Assembly (NCBI RefSeq): GCF_002082015.1
Contig: NZ_CP015109.1
Span: 994,001 to 1,058,000 of the forward strand
Source: Sporosarcina ureae
GTDB lineage: Bacteria; Bacillota; Bacilli; Bacillales_A; Planococcaceae
Length of the DNA stretch: 64,000 bases
Direction: 5' to 3'
The notes below the pieces were generated by a model, which was not told the origin of the DNA, did not search any database, and saw only the letters and a program-made list of their open reading frames with translations. A program made the position numbers and the translations under genes. Position 1 is the first letter of the stretch. Each line of letters opens with the position of its first letter. This document shows positions 8,242-16,438 of this stretch, in pieces.

Positions 8242-9495
8242 TTAGCTCAACGGCCTCAACGCAGTCGAACGGTCGATGTACAGGAAGGCATCATAGCGTT
8301 CGCTGATACGCGAGGGGACGAAGTTGCCGTAGGCTTCGAACTCGGGATTGTAGACCACACCGATTGCGCGATGGCCGATCCATTCGTCAAATTGCTTTCG
8401 GTTTTTATCATCGAACAACAGCAATTTGTCATGTGCGCCCGCTGCGTGCAGTTGGCCTTCCCATGTATTAAAACGTGCGGGCGGTACGACCATTTCTTCC
8501 GGCGTCTCTCCCCAACTGCTTCCTGCAATGACGGTCCCTTCATATGTGCCGAAACCAATCGCGTACGTATTTTCCCTGCCATACTGTTCCCGGATCAGCT
8601 CACCGACGTTTGTCAGTCCTTGGTCTATCATCGAAGTCGCCGATGCGTCACCGATATGGGTATTATGTTCCCACACGATAATTTTGGCATCTTTTCCGTA
8701 ATAATTTTGTACTTCCTTAATTGCCTCTGCCATATGGGTGTCGCGAATATTCCATGACAATGCATCATCTCGAAGCATCGCCCGGTAATAGGCTTCCGCA
8801 TTTTTCGCTACTAGAGCATTCATTGTTAAGTTCAAATCTTGCTCATTCGCGTGGGGGTAGCGCTCTTCATTGGTTCGGATAGATTCCAGTAGGCTCGATA
8901 CCTCTGTTATGCATTCATCCGTGAAGTGGGCAGAAGACAGGGCATAGTGTTCGGGCATCCGATTATACGGCTCAAAACAAGAGAATGCTTTTTTGGCAAG
9001 TTCCAGATCAGCCCCGTAGGATGGATGGCTTTCCAAGAAGTTCATGACTTCATCGATCGAATCGTACAAACTGTACAAGTCGATGCCGTACATGCCGACT
9101 AGGGAGTCTGCACCACGTTGCTCGTTTTCTCGGGTCAGCCACGTGACAAATGCTGCTATTTCTTCATTCGCCCACATCCATGCCGGCCACCTGCTGAATG
9201 AATTCGACAGCAACTCGTTTAGAGCGGGCCGACCGTCATAGCCTTTGACATAGCTATTTATCCTCTGGACAGACGGCCAGTCGCCCTCCACAGCAATCGC
9301 CACGAAACCTTTTTCCTGTATGAGACGTTTGGAAAACTCGGCACGCAGTCGATAGAAATCAGAAGTTCCATGCGATGCCTCGCCGATCATCACAATCTGC
9401 GCATCCCCTACCTCTTTCAAAAGCTGGTCAAATGCAGACGGATCATCCAGCGGAATCGCTTGCTCTTGAATAGCGGCTACTAATTTTCTAGACAT
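8242..9495 (-). CDS. Erythromycin esterase family protein
   Basis: A 417-residue cytoplasmic hydrolase-like protein of the erythromycin-esterase/EreA superfamily (also annotated as succinoglycan biosynthesis-like). The hallmark N-terminal motif is IGEASHGTSDFYRLR (E39, H42), with VEGDWPS and the later VWEHNTHIGDA providing the further His/Glu residues of the active site. Macrolide lactone hydrolysis is proven for EreA/EreB; chromosomal Bacillus homologues (Bcr135/136) show esterase activity without clear resistance, so a housekeeping role is likely. ATG at 9495 follows GGAGG. The leader (about 9513-9578) has complementary 8-base arms CATAGTGA/TCACTATG that could fold. Confidence 0.85.
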   Translation of the reverse strand: MSRKLVAAIQEQAIPLDDPSAFDQLLKEVGDAQIVMIGEASHGTSDFYRLRAEFSKRLIQEKGFVAIAVEGDWPSVQRINSYVKGYDGRPALNELLSNSFSRWPAWMWANEEIAAFVTWLTRENEQRGADSLVGMYGIDLYSLYDSIDEVMNFLESHPSYGADLELAKKAFSCFEPYNRMPEHYALSSAHFTDECITEVSSLLESIRTNEERYPHANEQDLNLTMNALVAKNAEAYYRAMLRDDALSWNIRDTHMAEAIKEVQNYYGKDAKIIVWEHNTHIGDASATSMIDQGLTNVGELIREQYGRENTYAIGFGTYEGTVIAGSSWGETPEEMVVPPARFNTWEGQLHAAGAHDKLLLFDDKNRKQFDEWIGHRAIGVVYNPEFEAYGNFVPSRISERYDAFLYIDRSTALRPLS

Positions 9496-9630
9496 GAAAA
9501 AACCTCCTTCATCATAGTGACGGTCAGGCTATCCCACTCTTCAAAGTCGGCTGGCTTTTTTGTGTCGTTCACTATGAAAGATGCCAAATAAAGGGCCCTT
9601 AATTCAAAGAATAGTGGGTAAATATTAATA

Positions 9631-9700
9631 AGTACCGGGTACGCACACACCTCTAGTTCAATTCAGAATTGTTTCTAAGTCGTGTTGGGACCTGGTACCT
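9631..9700. repeat. Palindromic repeat family 1, copy 3
   Basis: About 70 bp, starting AGTACCGGGTACGCACACAC and ending GGGACCTGGTACCT, with the shared inner sequence CTAGTTCAATTCAGAATTGT. The interval 9496-9786 otherwise holds only the leader of the esterase gene. Confidence 0.75.
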
Positions 9701-9786
9701 TATCTTAATGAAAAACGGATAATCCGTTGACCTACGCTCAGTTTAGAATCAACTTTTCCGCAATCAAAGATTATCCACTTCTTCTA

Positions 9787-10905
9787 TCATACAGCGCAGT
9801 TATTCGGGCCAGTCTCCATTTCCTTTGCTTCTTCAAGTGGCGGATCGATCTTGCCCATATTGGTCTGTCGGATTTCTTCATACGCATTTGGCTGATCTTT
9901 CAGACCTTCCGTTACTCGCTTGATGAACCTCTCTTCATCTTTTATCTGCAAGCCCTCATTGTTTTGGTAAAGAACAGACAGTTTCGCTGAAACACTGCCG
10001 TCTTCATTGAGCTCACTGACTTCTGAGTAATGAGCCGGAAGCACAAGCAGGTCATCAGCCAATTTTTTGTAGCGTCTATAGAGGGTTTCGTACAGATCTC
10101 CTGCCCAGTCGCCCGCTTTACCGGCAAGATCTGGACGGCCGATAGATTCTACAAACAGAATATCACCCGTGAGCAAGTACTGATCGTCAACTACGAATGT
10201 CGTGCTACCGATTGTATGCCCCGGAGAATATACAGCTTCAATCACTGCGCTACCGACTTGGAGTTTCATGCAGTCAGTGATTGGTTCAAATTTAAAAACA
10301 ACTTCTTCCGCATCATCCGGTGGCAAGTAATAGGTAGCATCCACTGAGTCCGCCAATTTTTTACCGCCTGAAATATGATCAGCATGCAAATGCGTATCCA
10401 TTACATGTGTTATCTTCAGTCCTTTTTCCCGCGCAAACTCTTCGTAGGTTTCTGTCATTCGGCTGGCGTCAATAATTGCCGCTTCCCCGTCGGATTCGAC
10501 CAAATAGGATAGACATCCTTTACCAAGTCGCACGAATTGATAAAGAGCGCCTCCGGACACTTCGCCAATTTTGACTGCTTCTAGCTGTTCACTCCAGGCT
10601 GCCATACCGCCTTCAATCGAGTAGACATGGTCAAAGCCCTGTTCCTGCAAATAGGAAGCCGCTTTTTGGGAAGTGTTCCCTCTTGCACAGACTGTATACA
10701 CATTCTGGTCTTTCGGCAAATCCTCCAGGCTCGTTAAATCGGAATCGCTCAGCTCCCTAAACGGAATGTTGACGTATTGGACTTGATTCCCTTCAATATG
10801 CCAATCAGCCGCCTCGTCTTTGCCGCGGACATCCAACACATAAACCGGTTCTTTCTGAAACACCTGATTCGCCACTTTTTTTGGTGATACTGATTTAATT
10901 TCCAT
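9787..10905 (-). CDS. Rhodanese / metallo-beta-lactamase fusion (persulfide-handling enzyme)
   Basis: A 372-residue cytoplasmic protein. The N-terminal rhodanese domain (about 1-110) has its catalytic Cys73 in VCARGNTSQ. The metallo-beta-lactamase domain (about 120-330) has the THLHADH metal site (His172, His174, Asp176, His177) and later GHTIGST and LTGDILF. Such fusions are related to persulfide dioxygenases (ETHE1, CstB), which oxidise low-molecular-weight persulfides using non-heme iron. CstB and PRF have the rhodanese at the C-terminus, whereas here it is first. The next gene on the same strand upstream is a DUF302 protein, 67 bases away, a common neighbour in sulfur or redox loci. ATG at 10905 follows AGGAGG. 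Confidence 0.85.
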   Translation of the reverse strand: MEIKSVSPKKVANQVFQKEPVYVLDVRGKDEAADWHIEGNQVQYVNIPFRELSDSDLTSLEDLPKDQNVYTVCARGNTSQKAASYLQEQGFDHVYSIEGGMAAWSEQLEAVKIGEVSGGALYQFVRLGKGCLSYLVESDGEAAIIDASRMTETYEEFAREKGLKITHVMDTHLHADHISGGKKLADSVDATYYLPPDDAEEVVFKFEPITDCMKLQVGSAVIEAVYSPGHTIGSTTFVVDDQYLLTGDILFVESIGRPDLAGKAGDWAGDLYETLYRRYKKLADDLLVLPAHYSEVSELNEDGSVSAKLSVLYQNNEGLQIKDEERFIKRVTEGLKDQPNAYEEIRQTNMGKIDPPLEEAKEMETGPNNCAV

Positions 10906-10972
10906 AAATACTTCCTCCTTACCTTACACTCTTATTTACCACCCCAGGTATACTGTACGGTAAAAAAATGGC

Positions 10973-11356
10973 TTACACGGTCTTATCAATACAGCCAATC
11001 AATCTTTTTTCAATATCCATCGCAATTTCCTTCAGCGAACCATTATCAATCATTTCTATCAGCGCACTCGGTTTCGGCATGCCAATTTTTGTTGTACCCT
11101 CCTCTTCAAAGACAACAATTTTGCATGGTAGGAAATACCCGACGAGCAGATCTTCAGACAATACGCGGTTTGCTTCCTGCGGGTTGCAGACTTCAAGAAT
11201 CGTGTATGGTGTATTGAAATCAGTACCTTTCTCCTGTAGTTTCGCAGTCAAATCGAAATTCCAAAGCACTCCGAACTTTTCTTCCTTCAGGTTCGCTTCC
11301 AAATCCTTCACCACTTCATCCTTGCTCTTGCTTGTTTCCACTGTGTAATCAAACAT
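10973..11356 (-). CDS. DUF302 domain protein
   Basis: A 127-residue protein covering one DUF302 domain (FDYTVETSKSKDEVVKDLEA, then the NPQEANRVL and LPCKIVVFEE core). The frame opens at 11386, but AGAGGAG lies just before the ATG at 11356, which I use. DUF302 proteins are small alpha/beta proteins of unknown biochemical role, often beside sulfur, rhodanese or metal-resistance genes. Here it precedes the rhodanese/MBL gene on the same strand, so the two probably form an operon. Confidence 0.8.
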   Translation of the reverse strand: MFDYTVETSKSKDEVVKDLEANLKEEKFGVLWNFDLTAKLQEKGTDFNTPYTILEVCNPQEANRVLSEDLLVGYFLPCKIVVFEEEGTTKIGMPKPSALIEMIDNGSLKEIAMDIEKRLIGCIDKTV

Positions 11357-11481
11357 TTGTCTTGCTCCTCTCATTTGTGAACGCATTCTTTTCTTCAGTT
11401 TCCCGTATTAAGCCAGCTAAAACATCTTGTCCGGAAATCAGCCTTTACTACTCAGTGAGAATACCGAAAAACAAAATTGCG

Positions 11482-11690
11482 ATTCCTCCCAGAAACGCAG
11501 GTTTTGGAGATGGTCATAAAGAATTCCACATGATTAAAGAGTACCCAGAACTTGAATAAATACTCGGCCTTCTAGAAGGTAAAAACGATAAAAAATACCA
11601 TGCAAGTGATGAACGGAAAAGTCTACATTGACGGCATCATGGTCGAACTAGTCGCCAAGTAATTTTGGTGGGCAGTGGGTTAATAAGAAA
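11482..11690 (+). pseudogene. Decayed duplicate of the OpuCC-like gene 3' end
   Basis: Aligns by eye with about 7448-7646 of the Opu binding-protein gene: PPxxA, KEYPELE, LGLLEG, MQVMNGKV, GIMVELVAK and the tail TGGGTTAAT are recognisable, but stops (TAA after PELE) and frameshifts break the frame. It is followed by a copy of the same terminator. It is a gene remnant, either from a tandem duplication of the operon or from the last gene of a lost second transporter. Confidence 0.8.
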
Positions 11691-11701
11691 AATGAATGGA
11701 A

Positions 11702-11741
11702 ACAGCGCACCCTTTTGTGCAGATAAGGATGCGCTGTTTTT
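11702..11741 (+). terminator. Relic terminator duplicated from the Opu operon
   Basis: ACAGCGCACCCTT / AAGGATGCGCTGT followed by TTTTC: the same hairpin as at 7657 with a few changes. It may still stop transcription. Confidence 0.75.
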
Positions 11742-11753
11742 CGCCTGAGTAAA

Positions 11754-11819
11754 GATACCTGTGCAAGAAACTTTTATGATTGCTCAAACATTCATGTTGG
11801 TTTCTCACACAGGTACTTT
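11754..11819. repeat. Palindromic repeat family 2 copy
   Basis: About 66 bp with outer arms GATACCTGTGC and CACACAGGTAC and an inner palindrome around GCTCAAACATTCATG. The best family members have a central GTTTAAAC. It sits just after the SLH gene on the minus strand and could end its transcript. Confidence 0.75.
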
Positions 11820-11841
11820 GTTTTCAATCCAAAAATTTCAA

Positions 11842-13302
11842 TTAAGCGGCGTCTGTGTAATGTCCAATTTCTCCAATTTGTACGTTTCGAATATCACCTA
11901 TATGTTGCACTTGTATTCTCAATCCTGTTTGTTTATATGAATCTTCTTGATATATACTCTGACTAAATTCCAGCTCTACACTCACATCTCCGTCTCCTGC
12001 AATCTTCGCATGAAACTGATTGGTCTTAACATCGCGTGTAATCTCTACTAGATGTTCATAGTTTTTCGTCAGTATTTTGTGATTACCAATAGCATGTTTT
12101 TCAAGGTCATATGTAGCGGTGAGTTGCTCCCTTAACACCTTGACATAGTACTCGAAGGAGCTTTTCTTTTCCATTACCTCAACACCGTATCGTACTTCCT
12201 TGCCGTCCGTAAATTTAGCTGTCATGATAAATTGACCCGGTTGATTGACGGTGAAATCGATTTGCGCTCTTTGATCAGAAGTGGAGACGCCGACTTGTTT
12301 AAATTTCACATTGTCGGATACTAATTTGCCATCCATTGTAGACAAAGACAGATGTTGAAGCTGATTTATTTCATCTCCCATGATATATAAACTGGTAACC
12401 GTAGGGAGAATGTGTTCAGTCTTCTCCAGCGTAACAATCAGTTTACCCTCTTGTTTTTTAACATGTACCACGTATTTCCCGTACTGTTTCTCATCCGCGC
12501 CTTGTACTACAAGATAGCCCGTTCCTTCTTTCTCGGGCACGATTTGCAGCTGATCTTCTGAATAACCTTCTTTTCCTTTCACAAAAATCACGCGGAATGG
12601 ATTGTCCTTTCCAATAAACCCAGTCTTGTTTCTAACTGTATTCCATCCAAGATCACTCGCTTTGACTGTGAATAGGTCAGGTCTAGCTTCTTCCGTCGCT
12701 TTCAGCATTTTCGCTGCCTGCCCTCGTGTAATAGGCTCTCCTGGACCGAACGTATTCGGAGTCGTCCCTGTCGTAATACCAAGCTTATAAATAATTAAAA
12801 TAGAACTGTAATGAGAAGAACTATATTTGCTTCCTATGTCTTTAAAAGGATTTTCCACATCATCATAACGAGGTAAATCAAAAGCCCGCACCAGTATCGA
12901 CGCCATTTGCCCTCGTGTGATCGGATCATTCGGACCGTATCTTCCGTCCGCATATCCACCGATCATCCCTTTTTCCGCCATCGCTGCAATTGCTTTATAA
13001 TAGCCGTTTGCAGTAGAAACGTCTGTAAATTTGGGATCCCTCACATTTTCTGTAGCCAGCCCAGTCATCTTCACAATAATCGCTGCTGCTTGTCCGCGTG
13101 TGATCGAGTTCCCTGGTTTGAATGTGCCATCAGGATAGCCACCAATTATATGACGTTTCGCTAAATCATTCACTGCTTCAGCAAAGTGTTTGGTCGCAGG
13201 CACATCCATGAACGGCTGACTGCTTTCCGCGTGTGCCGCGGATAAAGGTAGGCCGCACGCCAGCAGTAGCGTACTAAGCCCGCCTAATAGTTTCTTTTTC
13301 AT
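11842..13302 (-). CDS. SLH-domain surface protein A
   Basis: A 486-residue secreted protein. The frame opens at 13380, but GGGGAG lies just before ATG 13302 and the peptide from there is a clean signal peptide (KKKLLGGLSTLLLACGLPL...AHAES). Three SLH modules follow (roughly residues 30-75, 90-140, 150-205; motif GGYPDGTFKPGNSITRGQAA), which bind pyruvylated secondary cell-wall polymer. The C-terminal 280 residues are beta-rich, without a family I recognise, but are shared with the paralogues at 20847 and 23379. The upstream region carries an ECF-type promoter at 13354-13379. Likely a cell-envelope-stress-controlled surface protein. Confidence 0.85.
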   Translation of the reverse strand: MKKKLLGGLSTLLLACGLPLSAAHAESSQPFMDVPATKHFAEAVNDLAKRHIIGGYPDGTFKPGNSITRGQAAAIIVKMTGLATENVRDPKFTDVSTANGYYKAIAAMAEKGMIGGYADGRYGPNDPITRGQMASILVRAFDLPRYDDVENPFKDIGSKYSSSHYSSILIIYKLGITTGTTPNTFGPGEPITRGQAAKMLKATEEARPDLFTVKASDLGWNTVRNKTGFIGKDNPFRVIFVKGKEGYSEDQLQIVPEKEGTGYLVVQGADEKQYGKYVVHVKKQEGKLIVTLEKTEHILPTVTSLYIMGDEINQLQHLSLSTMDGKLVSDNVKFKQVGVSTSDQRAQIDFTVNQPGQFIMTAKFTDGKEVRYGVEVMEKKSSFEYYVKVLREQLTATYDLEKHAIGNHKILTKNYEHLVEITRDVKTNQFHAKIAGDGDVSVELEFSQSIYQEDSYKQTGLRIQVQHIGDIRNVQIGEIGHYTDAA

Positions 13303-13353
13303 CTTCGAATCTCCCCTGTCGTCTAGTGTCTGTATGTATTTTTTCGCGGTATA

Positions 13354-13379
13354 GACGGAGGATGTTGGATAAAGTTTCA
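13354..13379 (-). promoter_or_regulatory. ECF-sigma-type promoter of SLH protein A
   Basis: On the minus strand TGAAAC (13374-13379), 16 bases, then CGTC (13354-13357). This matches the -35/-10 pattern of ECF sigma factors such as sigma-W/M/X of Bacillus. The same arrangement precedes the paralogues at 20847 and 23379. Confidence 0.65.
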
Positions 13380-13393
13380 TTTTATTTTCGAGA

Positions 13394-13441
13394 AATAAAA
13401 AAACGATAGAGTATCTGATTCCAACTGTTTTTCTATCGTTT
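13394..13441 (-). terminator. Hairpin terminator downstream of the 13790 gene
   Basis: Arms AAACGATAGA (13401-13410) and TCTATCGTTT (13432-13441); on the minus strand a run of seven T follows. It isolates the SLH A promoter from upstream minus-strand transcription. Confidence 0.6.
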
Positions 13442-13573
13442 GGTTAATGGGTCTTCATCAAGAAACTTTACATGCACCTGATTAGCTTTTAAAAATCCGT
13501 GTAACCTTTTCTAGAAAACTCTCTAGTGGATGTTTTTTAAAAAATTGCAGTGTAACTTTATCGTTTCTTGAGT

Positions 13574-13788
13574 TATGAAAAAGCACCTCCTCGATACACT
13601 GATTGTATCGAAGAGATGCTATGTTTTATATGCGTTATTGGATAGGAACTTTATTGCTATTTGTTGAGAGTATTACGTAGGATCTGACGACAGCTTTTTT
13701 GAGCCGCAAACCACTGTATTTCTCTTTTGGATTTCCGATTTTCCACTACCCAAATTGTGTGGGAATTGTGTGAGGACCTGGTACCTTA
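13574..13788. repeat. Long intergenic repeat family 3, copy A
   Basis: About 215 bp related along its length to 39997-40199. It starts with a hairpin based on CCTCGATACACTGATTGTAT and ends in half of a family 1 palindrome (TGTGAGGACCTGGTACCT). It has no open frame and could be a non-autonomous mobile repeat or a structured RNA. The interval 13303-13789 has no gene. A short motif at 13489-13525 (CTTTTCTAGAAAACTCTCTA core) recurs at 19723-19760. Confidence 0.7.
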
Positions 13789-13789
13789 T

Positions 13790-13960
13790 TTACATAATAG
13801 GCAGCACTGGTTCATAGACAGGCTCGGTATAGTAAGGGGGCCTCGGACCAATTTGAGGTACTTGCACTTGTAAAAATTGATTGCCGTAGACCATTGTGGC
13901 CTTCTCCTCAGAATCAGTGATCAGCAAATAATATACGTACGGTGAATAATAATACTCCAA
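13790..13960 (-). CDS. Small hypothetical protein, Tyr/Pro-rich
   Basis: About 56 residues if started at TTG 13960, which lies nine bases behind GGAGGAGG; the open frame continues upstream to 14032 but without a ribosome binding site for those codons. The peptide is rich in Tyr and Pro (YYYSPYVYYLL, VPQIGPRPPYYTEPVYEPVLP), resembling small spore-coat or surface peptides, though I cannot assign a family. It is divergent from the SDR gene. The stop codon directly abuts the family 3 repeat. Confidence 0.5.
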   Translation of the reverse strand: MEYYYSPYVYYLLITDSEEKATMVYGNQFLQVQVPQIGPRPPYYTEPVYEPVLPIM

Positions 13961-14086
13961 CTCAGTAAACCTCCTCCAATTCATTTGTCGTTTCATTCTA
14001 TTCTTCTCAAAAAAATATATGAAGTATAACAAAGTTTCTTCCTACATAAAATGGCCTGATCAGTACAATTGCGGAAGGAGAATGAA

Positions 14087-15004
14087 ATGACGCCTAACCA
14101 TTCAAACGAGGAGGACTATCCTCTTTATCCGAACTTCGGAAAAATTACGCGTTTTGAAGAAGTATCGCTCACGGTACCTGAACAAAGGCAATACCGCCAA
14201 CCAGGATTTGAAGAATTAATGGTGCCACGGCCTATCATTGAAAATCCGAACTATACAGGGAGCGGCAAGTTAAAAGGGAAAATAGCACTTATTACAGGTG
14301 GAGATAGCGGAATGGGAGCGGCAGCAGCTATTGCCTTTGCGAAAGAAGGAGCTGACGTGGCCATTGCTTATTTGGATGAACATGATGATGCCAGGCGTAC
14401 CCAAAACCGGATCGAAGAACTTGGACAGCGCTGTCTTCTGTTGCCGGGCGATCTCCGGGATAAACAACAATGCCGGGACATTGTGGAGAAAACCGTTGAA
14501 ACCTTCAATGGATTGCACGTTCTTTGCAACCATGTCGGCATCCAATTTCAGCAATTAAATATTACCGACATCAGTGATGAACAATTCGATGAAACATTTA
14601 AATTAAATGTCTATTCCCATTTTTATACTACGAAGGCGGCAATGAACTATTTAACGGCAGGCAGTTCCATTATCAACACAGCTTCTGTCGTTGCATTTGA
14701 AGGCAATGAGCAGCTAATGGATTATACAGCAACGAAAGCCGCCATCGTCGGAATGACTCGGGCCCTCGCGCGAAACGTAGTAAATCAAGGTATTCGCGTC
14801 AACGCTATTGCACCCGGTCGTATCTGGACTCCTTTGATCCCCTCTAGCTTCTCTGCAGACCAAACAGCCCTAGCCGGCAACCCGATGGACCGTCAAGGAC
14901 AGCCTTTTGAAGTGGCCCCCACGTTTGTGTATCTAGCTTCAGATGATTCACGCTTCGTCACCGGGCAAGTCCTTCATGTGAATGGCGGTCAAGTATTTGC
15001 TTAG
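14087..15004 (+). CDS. SDR-family oxidoreductase (general-stress GSP39/YhdF-like)
   Basis: A 305-residue NAD(P)-dependent short-chain dehydrogenase. ATG 14087 follows AAGGAG; the TTG at 14069 lies upstream of that site. A 60-residue N-terminal extension before the Rossmann fold is typical of the GSP39/YhdF/YhxC group. The nucleotide loop is TGGDSGMG (70-77). The catalytic pair is Tyr213 and Lys217 in YTATK, with Ser from NTASVV upstream. Gly-Met instead of the usual Gly-Ile in the loop is a small change. In B. subtilis, members belong to the sigma-B general stress response; the substrate is unknown. It stands alone, followed by a weak hairpin (15063-15084). Confidence 0.88.
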   Translation: MTPNHSNEEDYPLYPNFGKITRFEEVSLTVPEQRQYRQPGFEELMVPRPIIENPNYTGSGKLKGKIALITGGDSGMGAAAAIAFAKEGADVAIAYLDEHDDARRTQNRIEELGQRCLLLPGDLRDKQQCRDIVEKTVETFNGLHVLCNHVGIQFQQLNITDISDEQFDETFKLNVYSHFYTTKAAMNYLTAGSSIINTASVVAFEGNEQLMDYTATKAAIVGMTRALARNVVNQGIRVNAIAPGRIWTPLIPSSFSADQTALAGNPMDRQGQPFEVAPTFVYLASDDSRFVTGQVLHVNGGQVFA

Positions 15005-15223
15005 TACATTTAGTCGATTACACCACTAAAAGAGATTCGTACACAGGATACTCATAATTCAAAACGGGTTTTTTACAACCCGTTCTGCAATAAAATGTTT
15101 TCTGATAGCCTGCAGTATAGATCATTTTACATCGAATAATGATCCTGCTCTGCCACTTCCTCCAATCAAGCATATTTATTCAAGTACAGGAAACACTACG
15201 GACTAGAGAAGAGGTGATATAAA

Positions 15224-16195
15224 CTGAAACGGATCTGGCTTATTTCTTTCATTGCTTGTACAGGATTACTTTACCTAGTTCTTTTCACCAATCACGGAGG
15301 AGCCAATACGAATCTAGTAAGCACTGCCTCCGCATCTAAAACTAGCAAAGACAGACTGACGAAAGAAATAGAATCATTCAGCAAGACGCATCATATCCCT
15401 GCGGTGGATGCAAAGGTCGACAGAGTCTGGAAAGCCATTCCCGGCTACAATGGACTGGAAGTGGATTTGGAAGCCAGCTATAAGAAAATGAAAGCGGCTG
15501 GCAAATTCGATGAATCAAAAGTCGTTTACAAAGAAACAACTCCCTCCGTTCATTTGAAAGACCTAGACCCCCACCCCATATTCAAAGGAAATCCCGATAA
15601 ACCGATGGTGTCTTTTTTGATTAACGTGGCCTGGGGTAATGAATATATTCCTGAAATTTTGGATGTGCTGAAGAAACATAAAACGAAAGCTTCCTTCTTC
15701 TTCGATGGTAGCTGGGTAAGTAAAAATCCTGATTTGGCTAAATTGATTCATAGTGAAGGGCACGAAATTGGAAACCACGCTTACAGCCATCCCGATTTAC
15801 AGCAGAAATCAGAAGCTGAAACAACGGAAGAGTTAAAAAAGACCAATGATGTCATCAAAAAAACACTCGGGATCCCATCGCCTAAGTGGTTCGGTCCGCC
15901 AAGCGGCAGTTTTAATCAGCAAACAGTTGAAACCGCAAGTCAGCTCGGAATGCATACGGTTTTGTGGACAGTGGATACAGTCGACTGGAAAAAGCCGGCG
16001 ACTCACGAAATGGTGAACCGGGTCGTATCTCAAGTGGAGAACGGCTCGATGGTATTAATGCACCCGACCAAACCTGTAGCTGAAGGAATAGAAGATATGA
16101 TTACACAAATTACAGAAAAAGGTTTTCGTCTGGGGACCGTTAGTGAACTGATGAGCGAAAAACGTATCAACGGAACAACATGGTCTGATGAATAA
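15224..16195 (+). CDS. YlxY-like polysaccharide deacetylase family protein with CTG start
   Basis: 323 residues if started at CTG 15224. An ATG exists only at 15404, inside the protein. The frame between is open, has no other start, and encodes a good signal peptide (LKRIWLISFIACTGLLYLVLF) behind AAGAGGTGAT. An in-frame TGA at 15215 excludes earlier starts. The NodB domain covers about 130-305 (SEGHEIGNHAYSHP, PPSGSFN, LWTVDTVDW). The first motif is INVAWGNE instead of the catalytic TFDDGP, as in the YlxY subgroup, so metal-dependent deacetylation is doubtful. The SEGHEIGNHAYSH His pair is kept. It is probably exported and related to wall or cortex metabolism. Confidence 0.75.
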   Translation: MKRIWLISFIACTGLLYLVLFTNHGGANTNLVSTASASKTSKDRLTKEIESFSKTHHIPAVDAKVDRVWKAIPGYNGLEVDLEASYKKMKAAGKFDESKVVYKETTPSVHLKDLDPHPIFKGNPDKPMVSFLINVAWGNEYIPEILDVLKKHKTKASFFFDGSWVSKNPDLAKLIHSEGHEIGNHAYSHPDLQQKSEAETTEELKKTNDVIKKTLGIPSPKWFGPPSGSFNQQTVETASQLGMHTVLWTVDTVDWKKPATHEMVNRVVSQVENGSMVLMHPTKPVAEGIEDMITQITEKGFRLGTVSELMSEKRINGTTWSDE

Positions 16196-16214
16196 AATGC
16201 CAGCGCAAAGCCAA

Positions 16215-16250
16215 AAAACTCTCCTGACCCAATCCGGTCGGGAGAGTTTT
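16215..16250 (+). terminator. Terminator after the deacetylase gene
   Basis: A 15-bp stem from AAAACTCTCCTGACC to its complement GGTCGGGAGAGTTTT (one G-T pair), 6-base loop, ending in T. Works in both directions and also lies just beyond the tRNA on the minus strand. Confidence 0.85.
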
Positions 16251-16256
16251 TATGTA

Positions 16257-16328
16257 CTCCAAAGGCAGGAATCGAACCTGCGACCGATCGGTTAACAGCC
16301 GATTGCTCTACCGCTGAGCTACTTTGGA
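16257..16328 (-). tRNA. tRNA-Asn (GTT)
   Basis: Full cloverleaf on the minus strand, 72 nt without encoded CCA. Acceptor TCCAAAG/CTTTGGA, D arm GCTC/GAGC, anticodon stem ATCGG/CCGAT with loop CTGTTAA (anticodon GTT), T arm GCAGG-TTCGATT-CCTGC, discriminator G. A single tRNA gene rather than a cluster. No integrase or att-like duplication is seen beside it. Confidence 0.95.
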
Positions 16329-16438
16329 AAGAAAATTCTTTTTACGCTAGATAGTATAGACAGAATTCAAACATCTATACATCGTTCATTCATGAAAAGA
16401 CTTGGTCCCGAAGTGACTCGAAGACCAAGTCCGTGCGC

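Noticed and set aside
9500-9600. Riboswitch or macrolide attenuator before the erythromycin-esterase homologue
   Set aside because: A CATAGTGA/TCACTATG pairing exists, but no leader peptide, known riboswitch core or terminator/antiterminator pair could be drawn.
11332-11559. 75-codon plus-strand frame
   Set aside because: It overlaps the DUF302 gene start in antisense and then runs by chance into the opuCC relic, ending at its first stop.
16257-16328. tRNA-Asn as an island attachment site
   Set aside because: No integrase and no duplicated tRNA 3' end were found in the window.
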